Counted from the stretch's first letter, positions 35,494 to 47,298 are shown. The stretch: 64,000 bases of DNA from Tubiluchus corallicola (GCA_030141605.1 JAQGDQ010000002.1:1-64000); one strand, 5' to 3'. Notes: generated by a model not told the origin, from the sequence alone. Numbers and translations are program-made.

Positions 35494-38278
35494 CTGTCTT
35501 CTTCTTCTTCATTACTATCATCTGTAAAATAATCATCACTACCACTGCTGTCATCATCATCATCATCATCGTCGTCATCATCATCGTCATTACTATTGGC
35601 ATTATTTGTTTCCTCGGCTTTTTTGATTTTTATATTTGTCTTTGCATAACTTTGTTCCCTTTCATCAGTGTTTTCACCCGTCTTGTCAACATCTATAAAG
35701 GTATTTAATTTGCCATTTGCATATCTATTACCAGTTTGTATTTTGGTAGCACCATTGTCTTTTTGTTTAGACGAGAGTGCATTTTCATTTGTATTCATAC
35801 CACTATTGATTTCATCATCTTCTGTATCATCTTCATCTTCATTAAGTTCATCTGTTTCATTGTCATCTATTTCAAATGTAGTATCATCTTCATTGTCTTT
35901 GTCCGTTTGAGCATATCTGTCACGTGCAACCAATCGGTTTTGGTCTGACATTTTCTTGTTTTGGCTATTAACAATGTGATTTCTCTTGTCCTGTATATCA
36001 TCACCTTCATCTCCATAATCATCTTCAGGAAGATTACGTCTTTTTTCGTCGCGTTTTTCAGCACCCACATCTTCAGTCTTACTTTTATCATTTTTATTCG
36101 TTTCTTCTTGAATTTGTTCAGGATGCGAAAAATCATCATAGTCATCAATCTCTTGCTCCTCTTCATAATTATCATGAAATTTTCCTTGACCTGCTGCAGA
36201 GCTGTCAAAACGATCTTTCTGCTTTTGAATTCCTTTATTGTTGCCAATGGCCTCTTCATCTTCTCTTTTTTGCATTCCAGTGGATTTGCTATTTACTACT
36301 TGATTTGTAAGTTTGGTACCATCCACTTCGTACTCTGCAGAATAATCATCATTCATGTGTCTTTTTTCATCATCAGCATGCTGATATTTTTCTTCCATTC
36401 TTCTCTCACTTTCTTCAGCAGGATAATCAAAGTTCATTTCGAGAAAGTTCGGATTCTCATATTCGTCCTTCATACTTCTTTCCTGGTTCTTTTCTTCATT
36501 CTCTGTAATTACGTCATCATAATTGCCACCTGGTTCTTTGTCTACGTAATTGTTGTTATCCACATCTCGTTCTTCCACATCATTAATGTATTCATAGGCA
36601 TCATCATAATCAATGTTGTTGTCAGTTTTTTGCTCTGCCTTTTCACCATTCTGATTATGATCACGATCTTCTTCACGGCTTTCTTGCTGGCTTGATTCAT
36701 AGTTGTCGATTCCATAACCAGAGTCATCATTATTTTTGCTACGCTTGTTACTCTGTCTAGTATCACTATTTCCAGTAATATCGGCTCGCTTTTCTCTTTT
36801 GTCTGCATTGCTATGACTTTCACTTGAATGTTCATCCAAATATGCATAACTGACTTCTTCTGTTTCTGATTCACTCCTTTCTCTTTTTCCAAAAGATTTT
36901 CCTAAAGAATCTCCTAATTTTTTAAAAAGATCTGCAATGAGGGTTCGTTTATTTCTATCTTGGGAAGAATGGTCAACATTGCCAGTGTCACTCTTGGCTA
37001 CAGGCTGACGGCTGTCTCGACTTTTCGCTCCTCTTCTACTATATTTGTCTAGCAACTTCCAGTACTCCTTTGCTCTCACGTGGTTTCCACTAGAGCTTCT
37101 TTCACCGTCAGTATCAGCAGCAGGCTCGTTAAGAATGTGTTTCGGAGACTGTGAATGTCTACCAAACTTGTTTATAGACTGACGTTCTGGATGATGTGAA
37201 TAGCGTTCTCTTCCAATCCGTTGAGAGCGTGAATCGTCCTCATCGTTTTCATCGTCTTCATATAGTTGTCGTTTGTGCCTTTTTGCCTCTTTCACTGTCT
37301 TTTTGCTAGCGTTGTAATTGCTGAAACAGAAAGTGCATAAAATTATAAATGAGCTAAAAATGTATAATAATGAAACATTGATGTAAATTTGTGGTAATAT
37401 TTTCGACTACAATTACATTGCAGATGTATTCATTAAATGATACGACATGACAGAAATCTGCAAACACACATGTTGAAATTCACGTTTTTTTCTAAAAGCA
37501 AAGCACGCACATCAGTTGAAAGATGGTGTACGCAGCAATCTAGTATCTGCAATATTTCGTAAATATTCTGTATTTGTAATAAAACCTTGAAACGATCTCA
37601 TGAAACATAACAAATTTGCTAATGAGGCCAGTGAATTACGATTGGTATTCTAACTGTTATCTTCAAGTTTCCATAATTTTTCGTAGACATTTTATGTTTG
37701 CAATGTAGTGACAGATATGCAAATACGCTACTTCTTAGTCCTTTTTACTCGTAACCTTGGTAATCTGTGAATTTCAAAAACTAGTTTTCAGCTTCTGGCG
37801 GCCTAGCATTGCGTTAAAGCCATGTGAGTAAACGCCACATTTTTTATGTTTACGAAAACTATTTTATTAATTATCAAAAATCAACAACAAAGGTTTACTG
37901 AAGTTTTCACATGTAGTCAAAATGAACTAGAAATGGTAGAAATAAAAAAATGACAACGTAACGCAATACACAAGTTTGCAAAATATAGACGTGTACGTTA
38001 TATTATCTAGGTACTTTAATTTTTATTACAGTTACACATCCTACAAAGTTACAAACAACTTGAAACAAGCTATTTAGTGAACGATAATCTACGATACCAA
38101 AAGCATGCGCAACTCGAAAAGATAAAGAAATAGGAAAGATTATTATTAATTATGAAAGTAAGTTTCCTTACAAAACAAATTTACTTGTCGATTCTCACCT
38201 TACTCCAAAAATGACTGCAACGATGAGTACGATCGCTAAAACAACACTTATACTTGTACAGAATTTGTTCTTCATCAT
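33187..38278 (-). CDS. Unrecognised acidic secretory precursor, granin-like composition, frameshifted
   Basis: I do not recognise the family. Exon 1 (38278-38199) encodes MMKNKFCTSISVVLAIVLIV followed by AVIFGV: a signal peptide or type II signal anchor. GTGAGA at 38198 joins an acceptor (TTTCTGTTTCAG) to exon 2, 37320-33187, keeping phase. Exon 2 gives about 1,380 residues rich in Asp, Glu, Asn and Lys. The only cysteine seen is Cys7. There are poly-Asp tracts and many dibasic sites, including furin-type RQKR, RRKR and KKRRKR near the C-terminus (33,552-33,410). A segment at residues 153-173 looks like an amidated peptide with its processing signal (separate entry). The first frame ends at 35,403; the second opens within the GAT run near 35,460. 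The total length (4,214 nt) is one base short of a full frame, so one indel separates the parts. It could be an assembly error or a real break. Alternatives: acidic biomineral-matrix protein, or type II membrane protein with an acidic lumenal domain. Confidence 0.72.
35461..35590 (-). repeat. GAT/GAC microsatellite encoding poly-aspartate, site of the frameshift
   Basis: On the minus strand two tracts of GAT/GAC codons (about 13 and 10 Asp) flank a short SSGSDDYFTDDSNEEEED segment. The downstream tract (35,463-35,490) is pure GAT. Directly after it the open frame changes, so a length change in this unstable run explains the break. Confidence 0.85.
36882..36944 (-). other. Candidate amphipathic, C-terminally amidated peptide in the acidic precursor
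   Basis: Reading on the minus strand, residues 153-170 are TLIADLFKKLGDSLGKSF. Lys-Arg precedes them (151-152) and Gly-Lys-Arg follows (171-173). Hydrophobic residues at positions 2, 3, 6, 7, 10, 14 and 18 of the segment fall on one helical face, with Lys and Asp opposite. KR plus GKR is the standard layout for release and amidation of a neuropeptide or host-defence peptide. The surrounding acidic prosequence fits such a precursor. Processing is inferred. Confidence 0.5.
37321..38198 (-). other. Intron of the acidic precursor gene
   Basis: This 878-nt intron separates the signal-sequence exon from the long exon, with donor GTGAGA (38198 downward) and acceptor CTGTTTCAG (37,321-37,329 on plus). 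It is AT-rich with no other feature. Confidence 0.7.
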
Positions 38279-39009
38279 AGGCGACGAACACACGGTTTAG
38301 TGTTTAGTTATACGCCAAAATTATACAGCCACATGTTTCATTCTAGTTAAATGGACATCCACGAAAAATGTTTGCGTCATGCCGCAGACATTGTTTGCAT
38401 CACACTACATTGTTGTGGGAGGAAATGGCGCGCTGTATGCATTGTCTTGAAGTGTTTGCGCTAACCTACAACCTCCTACTTAGATTGTTCAAATGAAAAA
38501 AAAATATTTTTAGTACGGATTCATTTAAAGGCAAGAATTACATTTCATGATTTGAGGATTCTTTGCTTGAGACAAATAACTGAACTGAGTGAAATGCTTG
38601 TGCAGCGAAAAATAAATGTTGTATTAATCCCGAATCTCAATCATCGGAATAAAAATTTTAATGTTGTTGATGTATAACGACAACCTTCGACGTCGAGTAG
38701 TCAGAATTTGAGTAAAAGAGCTGTGGTTGTAAAAAAGTGGTACTTAATAATTTAGGACGCTTTCAATATTCTTCATTCAAGGTTAAAGAATATCTTATCC
38801 ACGAATACCTAATTCAAAGAAACAGGGACCTATAGCTAGGTTATTCACCTGACCTCGAAGCGAAATACAGACCCAGAATTCAATATCAACCATGGAATAT
38901 TTGTAGACATAATTAATGACACTGGGAACTTTGTATTGACACAGAAAAAGTATTGTTGACAGCTGGCGTTTTGCAGCAAACTGACACAGTGTGTGGTGCC
39001 GAACAAAGT

Positions 39010-39811
39010 AGGCAAAAACGACACAGGTATAAATGGAACAGGAAAAATGGCACAGAAAAAATGGCACAAATAGAAAAGTAGGTAAAAATGGCACAGGAAA
39101 AAATGCCACACTTAAATATGTGTTTAGGGTTAGGGTAACAGTGGGGGGATAATTATTTTAGTTGTTTTTACCTCCGCCAAGGAAGTTATGCTTCAACACT
39201 GTTTGTTTGTTTGGGTTTTGTCTGTTATGACAGTAAGCCTATTACGCAAAAACTATCTAACAGATTTCCAAGAAACTTTGCGAAGAAAGGCCGGGTGTAG
39301 TGTGCAAAATTGGAAATCTTTTCGCCTGTTCTTTTTCCGCAAAACTTGACCGAACATCACGCACAAAAAACATTCACGAAACACTTCGTAGAGGTCTCAG
39401 AGGGAGTGTTTAGTATTTCTTTTTTGTTATCTCCACCAGGACAAGCAACTACAAGTTAGTTCCAGGTTCCATTTCCAGAAATTCTCGCTTGTAAAACCGT
39501 GTAACGCTGTCTATAGCCTTTGCTTATTAATGTGTTTAGCCTTATAATGTGAGTTAGTACGTACATATTTGTCAGTCTAATGTCATCGCTAAAATTAATG
39601 GCTGAAAAGGTAGATAAACACCATGTGGAACATTCATGCATTGTTGATTATAAATCTATTTAATGAACAAATATTTTGTGAGTCTTTTGCTAGTCTATAT
39701 AATGCCAACACATTCTAGTTTCATTATCGAAATCAATTGCATCAAAATAACATATGTGCCACTTTTTCCTACTTTTCCATTTGTGCATTTTTTTCCTGTG
39801 CCATTTTTACC
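39010..39811 (+). mobile_element. Non-autonomous element with minisatellite inverted ends, copy A
   Basis: The left end carries plus-oriented tandem units of the kind GGTAAAAATGGCACAGG and CACAAATAGAAAAGTA (39,010-39,115). The right end (39,757-39,811) carries the same units reversed (CCTACTTTTCCATTTGTGC, CCTGTGCCATTTTTACC). Between them come TTTAGGGTTAGGGT, CCTCCGCCAAGGAAGTTATG, an ATTTTCGCTTG-like block and GCTAGTCTATATAA. There is no coding capacity; the hydrophobic frames at 38,795-39,111 come from the units. Confidence 0.65.
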
Positions 39812-39839
39812 GTGCAACGCTGCCGAAACCTGCCTTTGA

Positions 39840-40832
39840 GCGAATGGAAAATGGACACAAATGAAAAAATGGCACACTTAATAAAATATGAGTTAGGGTT
39901 ACTAGTTAGGGATAATTATTTTTACTTCTCCCAAGCAGGTGTTATTTTTAGCGCCGTTTATTTACCTGCTCTTTTGTTTGTTTACGTATTTTTTGTCCCT
40001 TTATTAGTTATCAGAATTACATAAAAACTATAGTTCGTGAGCTACGATTATGATTACGATTACCTCCGCCAAAGAGGTTATGTTTTCATCGCTGTTGATC
40101 TGTTAGTTTGCTCGTTAACATGCTTAGGCTAAAACTACTTGACAGATTTTCACGAAATTTTGTGAAAAGTTGGGCATAGCTATAAGACAAGCAATGCGAA
40201 TTTGGTACCAGGCGAGCAGCCAAAAATTGCCAAAAGGAGTGTTTTATTCACAAAAGTTGTTGGAACACCATTGCAAAAATGCAATAGCGGGGCTTCGTGA
40301 AGGGAATTTTATAGCTCTTTAGAAAGAGGAGGAACGCCGCTACGCGATAGGCTAAGATAATAAATACTTCCACCTGGACGAGTTAGTTCTAGGTTCCATT
40401 TAGAGGAATTTTCGCTTGCAAAACTATGCAACGCTGTCCATGAGCTTATCTTATGGATAGCCTAGTATGTAAATGCGGTATATTTGTCAATCTAAATGAT
40501 CAATGTGAAAAGGGTCAAAGAATTGTAGACAAATACAAAGTAAAATATTCGTGCACTGTTGTTATGAATACGTTGCTGTTTTATGAACAAATTTTTTCGC
40601 TAGTCTATATAAAATTCGTTATGTGTGTAGGTATATTTTTGTATATTTGTCTGTTCATCTTTCTTTTATTTTTTTGTTGTCAAAAAATCAGACTAATAAT
40701 GTCTAGAAAACGTTCAGTTTCAGTGAAGGTCTGCTTCCTACTGAGTACATTTTAGTTTTACATATGTCACAACCATATGTGCCAGTTTTTCCTACTTTTC
40801 CATTTGTGCCCTTTTTTCTGTGCCATTTGTAC
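39840..40832 (+). mobile_element. Non-autonomous element with minisatellite inverted ends, copy B
   Basis: Same order of modules as copy A, almost directly behind it: AAAAATGGCACACTTA, GAGTTAGGGTTA, ACCTCCGCCAAAGAGGTTATG, ATTTTCGCTTGCAAAACTATG, ATATTTGTCAATCTAA, GCTAGTCTATATAA, then reversed units CCTACTTTTCCATTTGTGCC ... CTGTGCCATTTGTAC at the right end. Divergence from copy A is clear, so it is not a recent duplication. Confidence 0.65.
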
Positions 40833-41144
40833 TCACTTTCGGGAGACCCATATGCCTCCCCTCATATCGACTCTGGACGTGATTACTAGGGAGCGATTCG
40901 AGTCGGAAATTCCAAACAGTCAATACGTGCTTCGCTGAAATTTTTATGCTTTTATTTAACGTTTTTCTAAACACATACATTTTCACGTACATGGCACGCA
41001 AAACGGCTGAAGTAGCAACTTTAGAAATCACAAAATTGTTAGTCTTCTGTAAAACACCGAACCTATGCTGCCGTCATGTTTACCATGTGCTTTCTTGCAG
41101 GATTCGCAGCGATGCCGAATTGCGATTGATTTAATTAAGTGTCG

Positions 41145-41346
41145 AAGTTACTGCAACAGTACTACCTTCACCACTACCACCCCCACCGCCAGCGGCAGCA
41201 AGACCAACAACAACGACGGCAACCATCATCATTGTTGTCACTGTCATTGCTGTTCCTGTTGTTGCTACTGTTCATTTTCTTGTTGCGGCTGTTTGTGTTG
41301 CTGCTGTCGTCTCACAATGGGGGTGGTGGTGAAGGTGTTGCTACAA
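41145..41346. repeat. Triplet-rich imperfect palindrome
   Basis: The left half reads GCAACAGTACTACCTTCACC, then ACTACCACCCCCA, then AGCGGCAGCAAGACCAACAA. The right half, reverse-complemented, reads GTAGCAACACCTTCACCACC, then ACCCCCA, then GACGACAGCAGCAACACAAA. The arms of about 80-90 bp could fold into a hairpin. The Cys/His-rich frame across it (41,065-41,349) is explained by TGT/TGC triplets. Confidence 0.6.
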
Positions 41347-42748
41347 TAATTTAAATATACACTGTTCGGCAAGGTGTAACATTTTTGGCTGTTGTAGATT
41401 TATAGTGTTTTGTGCGAACATTTGAAATGAATTTTGTAAATTAAAATTTAGCATGAAATTTGACAAGATTCTGTGCAATGCAGCACTTGAATCGGAATGA
41501 GAAAAAAGTGGCCCAAGTTCTAATTGCGCTACTGATAATTTTTTTTATAGAATACCTGATTTGAAATACGCTACGTTACTATAAAACCTCGTAATTAAGA
41601 AGTAGACTCTGCAAGAAATTTTGTTTCATGTGGTATTTTTGCTCATGCAGACTATCCATCATTTTTACTCAAATTAGTCTATAAAGTTTTGATTAATTGC
41701 TCAGTTGTTGTTCATGTAATTTAATTAACTGTAAATTTATAGTCTCTTGATTGTCTTCTCAATTAACACAGCGCTGCTCTGAACAAGCTCGGATATTTCC
41801 AGCATTAATTTCTTGTGGTGTGTTAGGATCCACGCATTTTTGTCAAGTCAACAAGCGCACAATTAATAAGCCAATTAATTTTGCAGTTTTGATGTCACAC
41901 TTGCGCTTGTAACTTATCAAAACATTACTGATTACTGACCAGCGTGCTCACAGATGACAGCGTGCACTGTAAATGTGATTTGGAAATCTGTTCAGTCACC
42001 ATCAGTGGCTTCGATCACCTGTTACAATTAATTGCAAAGAAACATAATAAGCAAAATCTTTTTAACATTTTATGCGCTGGTATTTTATTGTTAGAATGTT
42101 TTATACAGTTTGAAAATAAAAATTAATTTATATTTTATAAAATATTATTAAAAATTATCACAAAATTTAACCAAAATTTTGCGTAAACTAAACGCTTTAT
42201 TAATTTTGTTGTAAAAATGTTTGCAAGACCATATTTGGGAGAGCATGTCTATTTAAGCACAGTAATTGCCGTATAATTTTTAAAGTATTTTGAATTTTTA
42301 ATAGCTTATTCTGATATTATTGATGTTATGGTGTTTTGAGTGAGGGTGGATGCTTGGTGTCTGTATGATCTTTCTCCATCCCATCACTCTTTCCAAACTA
42401 TTAATCCTTATTAGCACGTAACTTGTTTGCTGCACGACACAACTAAAAAAATGCAAACTCAAGTTCAATTTATTTAGTGTTTCACCCACTGGTTATTGAA
42501 TTTTGACTTCATGTTTTAGGATTTCTGCAAAATAATATTTGTGTTGAGTTTTAGTTCACTTTGATCTACATAGATGGCAGGACAGTTGCAACGATCGCGT
42601 GCGCCGCCTGGGTATTCTGAGAGCTAAAGCTCTCAAAACGTTACTACCTGGTACTCTCGTGTGTACAGTAGCGGCAACCGGCATTGATCGAGAATGTCAT
42701 GAGCGTGTGTAAAAAGTTGTGTAGTTAGTTAAAATTTCTGGTGAAATA

Positions 42749-42804
42749 ATGTTTGCATCATTTTTTGCACGTCATTTGTTTCTTTCGTGCTTATGACAGA
42801 ATAG
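42749..42804 (+). promoter_or_regulatory. Two short upstream ORFs before the sulfatase start
   Basis: ATG at 42749 opens a 15-codon frame ending in TGA at 42794-42796. ATG at 42793 overlaps it and opens a three-codon frame ending in TAG at 42802-42804. The sulfatase ATG is at 42807, three bases after that stop. If the mRNA includes these bases, translation of the sulfatase would depend on leaky scanning or reinitiation. The transcription start is unknown. Confidence 0.5.
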
Positions 42805-42806
42805 TT

Positions 42807-45800
42807 ATGACAATGGTCATTAATACAATTCTTTCGGTTTTATGGCTGGTAAGCTTATTCTTAATTTCACAAGCTGCAGACCAGACACCTTCCCGCCCAA
42901 ACGTTATTTTGATGATGGCTGATGATCTTGGATATGGGGATGTCGGAATGACAGGAAATAAAACAATTCGAACACCGAACATTGATAGTATAGCTGCCAG
43001 AGGTGTGATGTTTACCCATCACCTTGCTGCTAGTTCTGTTTGTTCTCCAAGCAGGGCTGCGTTTCTTACCGGGCGCTACCCTATTCGTAGTGGTAAGTTT
43101 TTAGTTACAAATCTACATTTATTACTGCAATTGAAATAGAACATCGAAATTGAGATAACTACCATCTCTAATTTACGTATCTGAATAACTTTAAACTCTT
43201 ACTTTTCATAGGGACCTAGAGTTGAACTCTGTTGTGGTCCCTCCTCAAAAAAGGTTTAAAACTATTGATGGTGCATCAGCTGTTGCTGCGGGCACTTTGT
43301 TCCAAGAGTTGATGACATGTGGGGGGCAAAAAAGAAATCGAATACAGAAGGAGTTTAGAAGAGCTGGAAAAGAAATGGTCGTGCTGGAAAAGAAGTCAAA
43401 AAGAACATATAATCCATTGACTGTCTTGTAACAGTTGATGAGATCAAAGGTCTCTCTCCGTTGTTCTAAAGTCGATATTGTGGAACGGTGAGCATCCTGA
43501 GTCGAACACATCGATTTTGTGTTTTTTCCAGTTATGCTTTAAGAGTGGAGTGCTGTGGTAATAAGGTTCTTACAGCATACCCAAGAATTTGACGCACAAC
43601 AGATTTGTACAGAGGAATGATTACAAAGGCTTTCTTGGATGAGATACAACATTTAATCATACTATCAGCGTTGTGACCCCAAAATAGATGTTTATCCTCC
43701 TCAATCAGGGATGTTACCGAAACTGAAATTTATGAAACATAGGAAGCTGATACTGAAACGAAATCGAACCGAAATCATTTTTGCAAAGCTAACTATTATG
43801 AAAACTGAAAAAATTCTGAAATAAATAAAATACTTTGTTTTTGGCAAAAAATCCAACCAAAAAAAGTGGAACAATGTTTATGGTTTAAAAGCACGAAGCT
43901 TCAAAAATTTTCGACGAAAGAGAAACTCAACCGAAATTGCAATTATCGGTAAACCGAAACGAAATCTTAGTTTCGATAACATGCCTATCCTCAGTGGGTC
44001 CATCTTTCAGTTAATATGGAATTTGACACTTAAAAGTTTTTTTAAGAAAGATTCATAAAAGATGGCTTTTGCTTTTTTAAGCTTCAATAACCATGCTTCA
44101 CAGTTCATACTATCTCTGAATTGATGTTGTTCAGGCTGAGTTGTGTCATATGCCTACCATAATCATCCTATGTCAAACGTTGTGGCTTTAAATCACCGGT
44201 GTACAGTCGATGATGTGTTAGTCGATACACTTCGTAATACCATTTATGAAGATTAAGAAACAATAAGAAAGGGTGCCTTGGGGTATGCCACTGCAAGTAT
44301 ATTCAGCTTATAGTTATGCTGTTGAAGTCAACACGTTGGCGATAGTTTGTCAAGAAGTGCTGGAACAAACTGGTCTAGATGGGTGGGTTTGAATTTATGT
44401 ATGTATTTCTGATGAATGTCGGACAAAGCACTTTTACACTAAATTTTGTAAGACTTCGTAAATAATTGTTGAGAAAACAGGGAATTAAATGGCATTGAAG
44501 ATTACGCAGAATTATATAAGTTTGTGTTTATGAGCTTTCTCTTAAACAAGCAATTGAAATCGTGATCCGAAACTTTTCTCAGATCAGTTTAATAAGATTA
44601 TTTCTCTCTATCTTTTACTAGAATAAAGTCATAATATTATAACTTCTATCACAAAACCTCTGTTTTGCCTACTAAGTTATTTTTTCATTATTTTCTGTAG
44701 ATATCTGTAGTAGTGATCATTTCAGAGAATGATGGTAGTGCAGGTTTTGAAAGAATGTAATTGAATTAATAGTTTTGATGTTATAGATCTTCATTTATCG
44801 TTGATCAATTATCAAAGCCTGGAAAATTGTTTAAGGTTCATGTAATTGAACTTTCAACTTTTATATTTGCTTTTATAAAAAATAAAAATCTTACAGTCCA
44901 AAATTTAGTATAGCTAGTAATATTAGTAAATATTATAAATGACTAATCAATAGCTTTAGCTACTAAAGTAAACCTTTTCAATGCAGAATATTTGCTTTGT
45001 GGCGGATCTTAAAAAAAGCATTGCCATGCTCGTAGTTTAGAGCATATTTTTGTAATAATTCGTTATATACATTACTGTTACTGTGCTAGTGAAGTAACTA
45101 TTGATTTTAATTCTATACTCAGCAGTGGAGTAGCGTCAACTATTTTCAGACATCAGTTCATACTGACAACGAGCGTCAGTATCCAGACATTGAAAAGCTG
45201 GTACAACTTTCAGTTTACTCATTAATTAACTTTAGAATAAAGTACTTAGCCGTTGCAGTATAGTATAAGTTTGAAATATGTTCTATATTCGGACAATCGA
45301 CATTAAATTTTTATTCTTTTTTCATAGTTCACTTTTATTGCAGTTATACTATTTTTTTCTTGACAGTCCATAATAAGGACGAAATATGAAAAGGCTATTA
45401 TACTGCGACTTATTATTGTAACTAATGATCCGTGGCCTCATTTTAGGGAGTCACGCTTTACATCTTGGCATTTGTTTATATTCAAATATTGATGCTTCGG
45501 AGACGATTAATGTGGGCAACTAATGGACTATTATTAAACTTTCTGAGGTGTGCCTGCCTTGCATCAATTGATGTGACTAGTTGTGTCTTATAAGGATTGT
45601 AGGTTGTAACTTGATACTGGGAAAGCTGATAGTTCCGAATTTTATTAAAATAGTCGCATTTAAACTTTTATTGCAGTGTACTTGTTTGGGTCTTGGTAGA
45701 ACGCGTAAACTACATGGACAAGAAAGTTCGTAATTATGATATATATTATATACAGCAAAAATTATATTCTCTGTAGATTTAATTTTTGTCAGGCTAGACG

Positions 45801-47245
45801 GATGGTTTTATTTTATCCACTTTTAAATAATTAAAAAATTTTATGTGCTAATCTTTGGTTCACATCTTTAAAAGTTTTTCAGTAAGTACTTATAAAGTAG
45901 GCTACCGATTTAAAGCAGTGCAGTGAGTGCACATTGCAGCTAACGTTCCTGAACTTCCATCATGTTCTATGGTGGACTATTTTGCTCATCACTTGAGATT
46001 ATTTTGTATGTGCTGCTTGGTGGCTTTTTCAATTTCTTGTGTCCTAATATTGCGGCCTTAAGGGCTTATAACCACATGGATTACACAGATTTTTCTTACA
46101 TGATTTCTGATGCCACAAATATGAGGCTAAAGGCCTACGTTCACATTAATGGTGATGGTAGTCCAGTAATACATTGCTCTACAGACTCCTGAGTCCGGCC
46201 TATTTCAAGTACAGTGTACTTATGTGCTGCAAAACAAGTACTTTGTTCACTGTTTACGCCGCAAAAACATATCAGTTGTCTATATTTAAAAATACAGATT
46301 TTAAGGCCGTAAGTATTTTCACTGTATATAAATTTACAATTAAATAATTAGACTAAGTGCTATCTTAGATGTCTATAAAATTTATTTTGACGAGCCTTTA
46401 AATTCACTAAGCAGCTGTGGCTGGAAAAAGACTTTGTGTGCTGCGATCAGCTTCCCTGGAATTTTTCTGTTTAAAAATACATCTACTTTGTATTTAAAAA
46501 TCGCAGTGCGAGATATAGGTGAATTCATTGGTCTGCTCAGTATTGCAAAGTCTTGGCAGTTTAAACTTTTTATTGAATGACAAGTTTATTTTGGTACTGT
46601 ATTTTTGCTGCCTGAAAAAATTTTAATATCCAGCTGCTATATTAATTAGACATTTAAGGAAATTTTATCTGCCCAGCAGATATATTTTGCCTTACTCATA
46701 TAATACATTTCTAATAAAAACTTTAAATGTTTGCGGAAAAGAGATACATGCGTGGGAGAGTTTTTGTGGGTTGGCCAATTTCCTTTAGGAATTCTGCTCG
46801 AAATCTGTTTAAGCTTTCTTGTCAATATTTCATAGCCATCGGAGTAAATGTAGCCTGCACATGTTCAGCAGACGCAGTGCAAATCTGATGTTACTTTGAT
46901 GCTTTTAATCAGCCAGTTCATTTAGCATCACCATGGCACGAGCCGAGTGTTGCAACTTTCTTGGTTAGTTTGGTTTCAGACGTATGTGTCATCCCTATAT
47001 ATGGTCTCTTGTACGATGCACTGAACGCTGCAGGTTGGTGGTGAACTGCGTTGGTTATGTCATAATTTCAGGAGCGCTATATCTGAGATACGTGAGAATT
47101 AGCATTCCAGCATCCACTCAGCTGGTCAAGTATCAAAACAGTATTTAAAACAGAAAAACGAGGATAATAGACATTGCAGCCTAACATTCCGTACAAATTG
47201 TAAAATCATAAACTTTTAAAAAGTATTTAATATATGTTAATTTTG

Positions 47246-47298
<53 letters not shown>

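Larger units (their letters stand above)
38279..42806. other. Intergenic region between the divergent acidic-protein and sulfatase genes
   Basis: The two genes are transcribed away from each other, so both promoters should lie here. I could not identify TATA or other core elements with confidence. The region holds two adjacent copies of a repeat family (39,010-39,811 and 39,840-40,832), a triplet-rich palindrome (41,145-41,346), and a palindrome GAGAGCTAAAGCTCTC at about 42,619 near the likely 5' leader of the sulfatase. No further gene is seen. Confidence 0.5.

Noticed and set aside
35961-36695. 244-residue plus-strand frame rich in Ile, Phe and Val, looking like a membrane protein
   Set aside because: It is the antisense of the acidic gene: GAT/GAA/AAT codons read in reverse give ATC/TTC/ATT. 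The same applies to the other plus-strand frames between 33,197 and 35,910.
35403-37295. Treating the two acidic frames as two separate genes
   Set aside because: They share composition and lie end to end, no promoter or intron signal separates them, and a single indel in a microsatellite explains the break.
38795-39111. Hydrophobic Phe/Cys/Leu-rich minus-strand frames
   Set aside because: They arise from the tandem AAAATGGCACAGG units; similar frames appear at 47,491-47,877 for the same reason.
39120-39140. Interstitial telomere or chromosome-fusion scar
   Set aside because: Only two TTAGGG units, found at the same place in three copies of one repeat family.
41065-41349. Cys/His-rich frame resembling a metal-binding or knottin-like peptide
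   Set aside because: The cysteines come from TGT/TGC triplets in a palindromic repeat. There is no signal peptide, conserved spacing or splice support.
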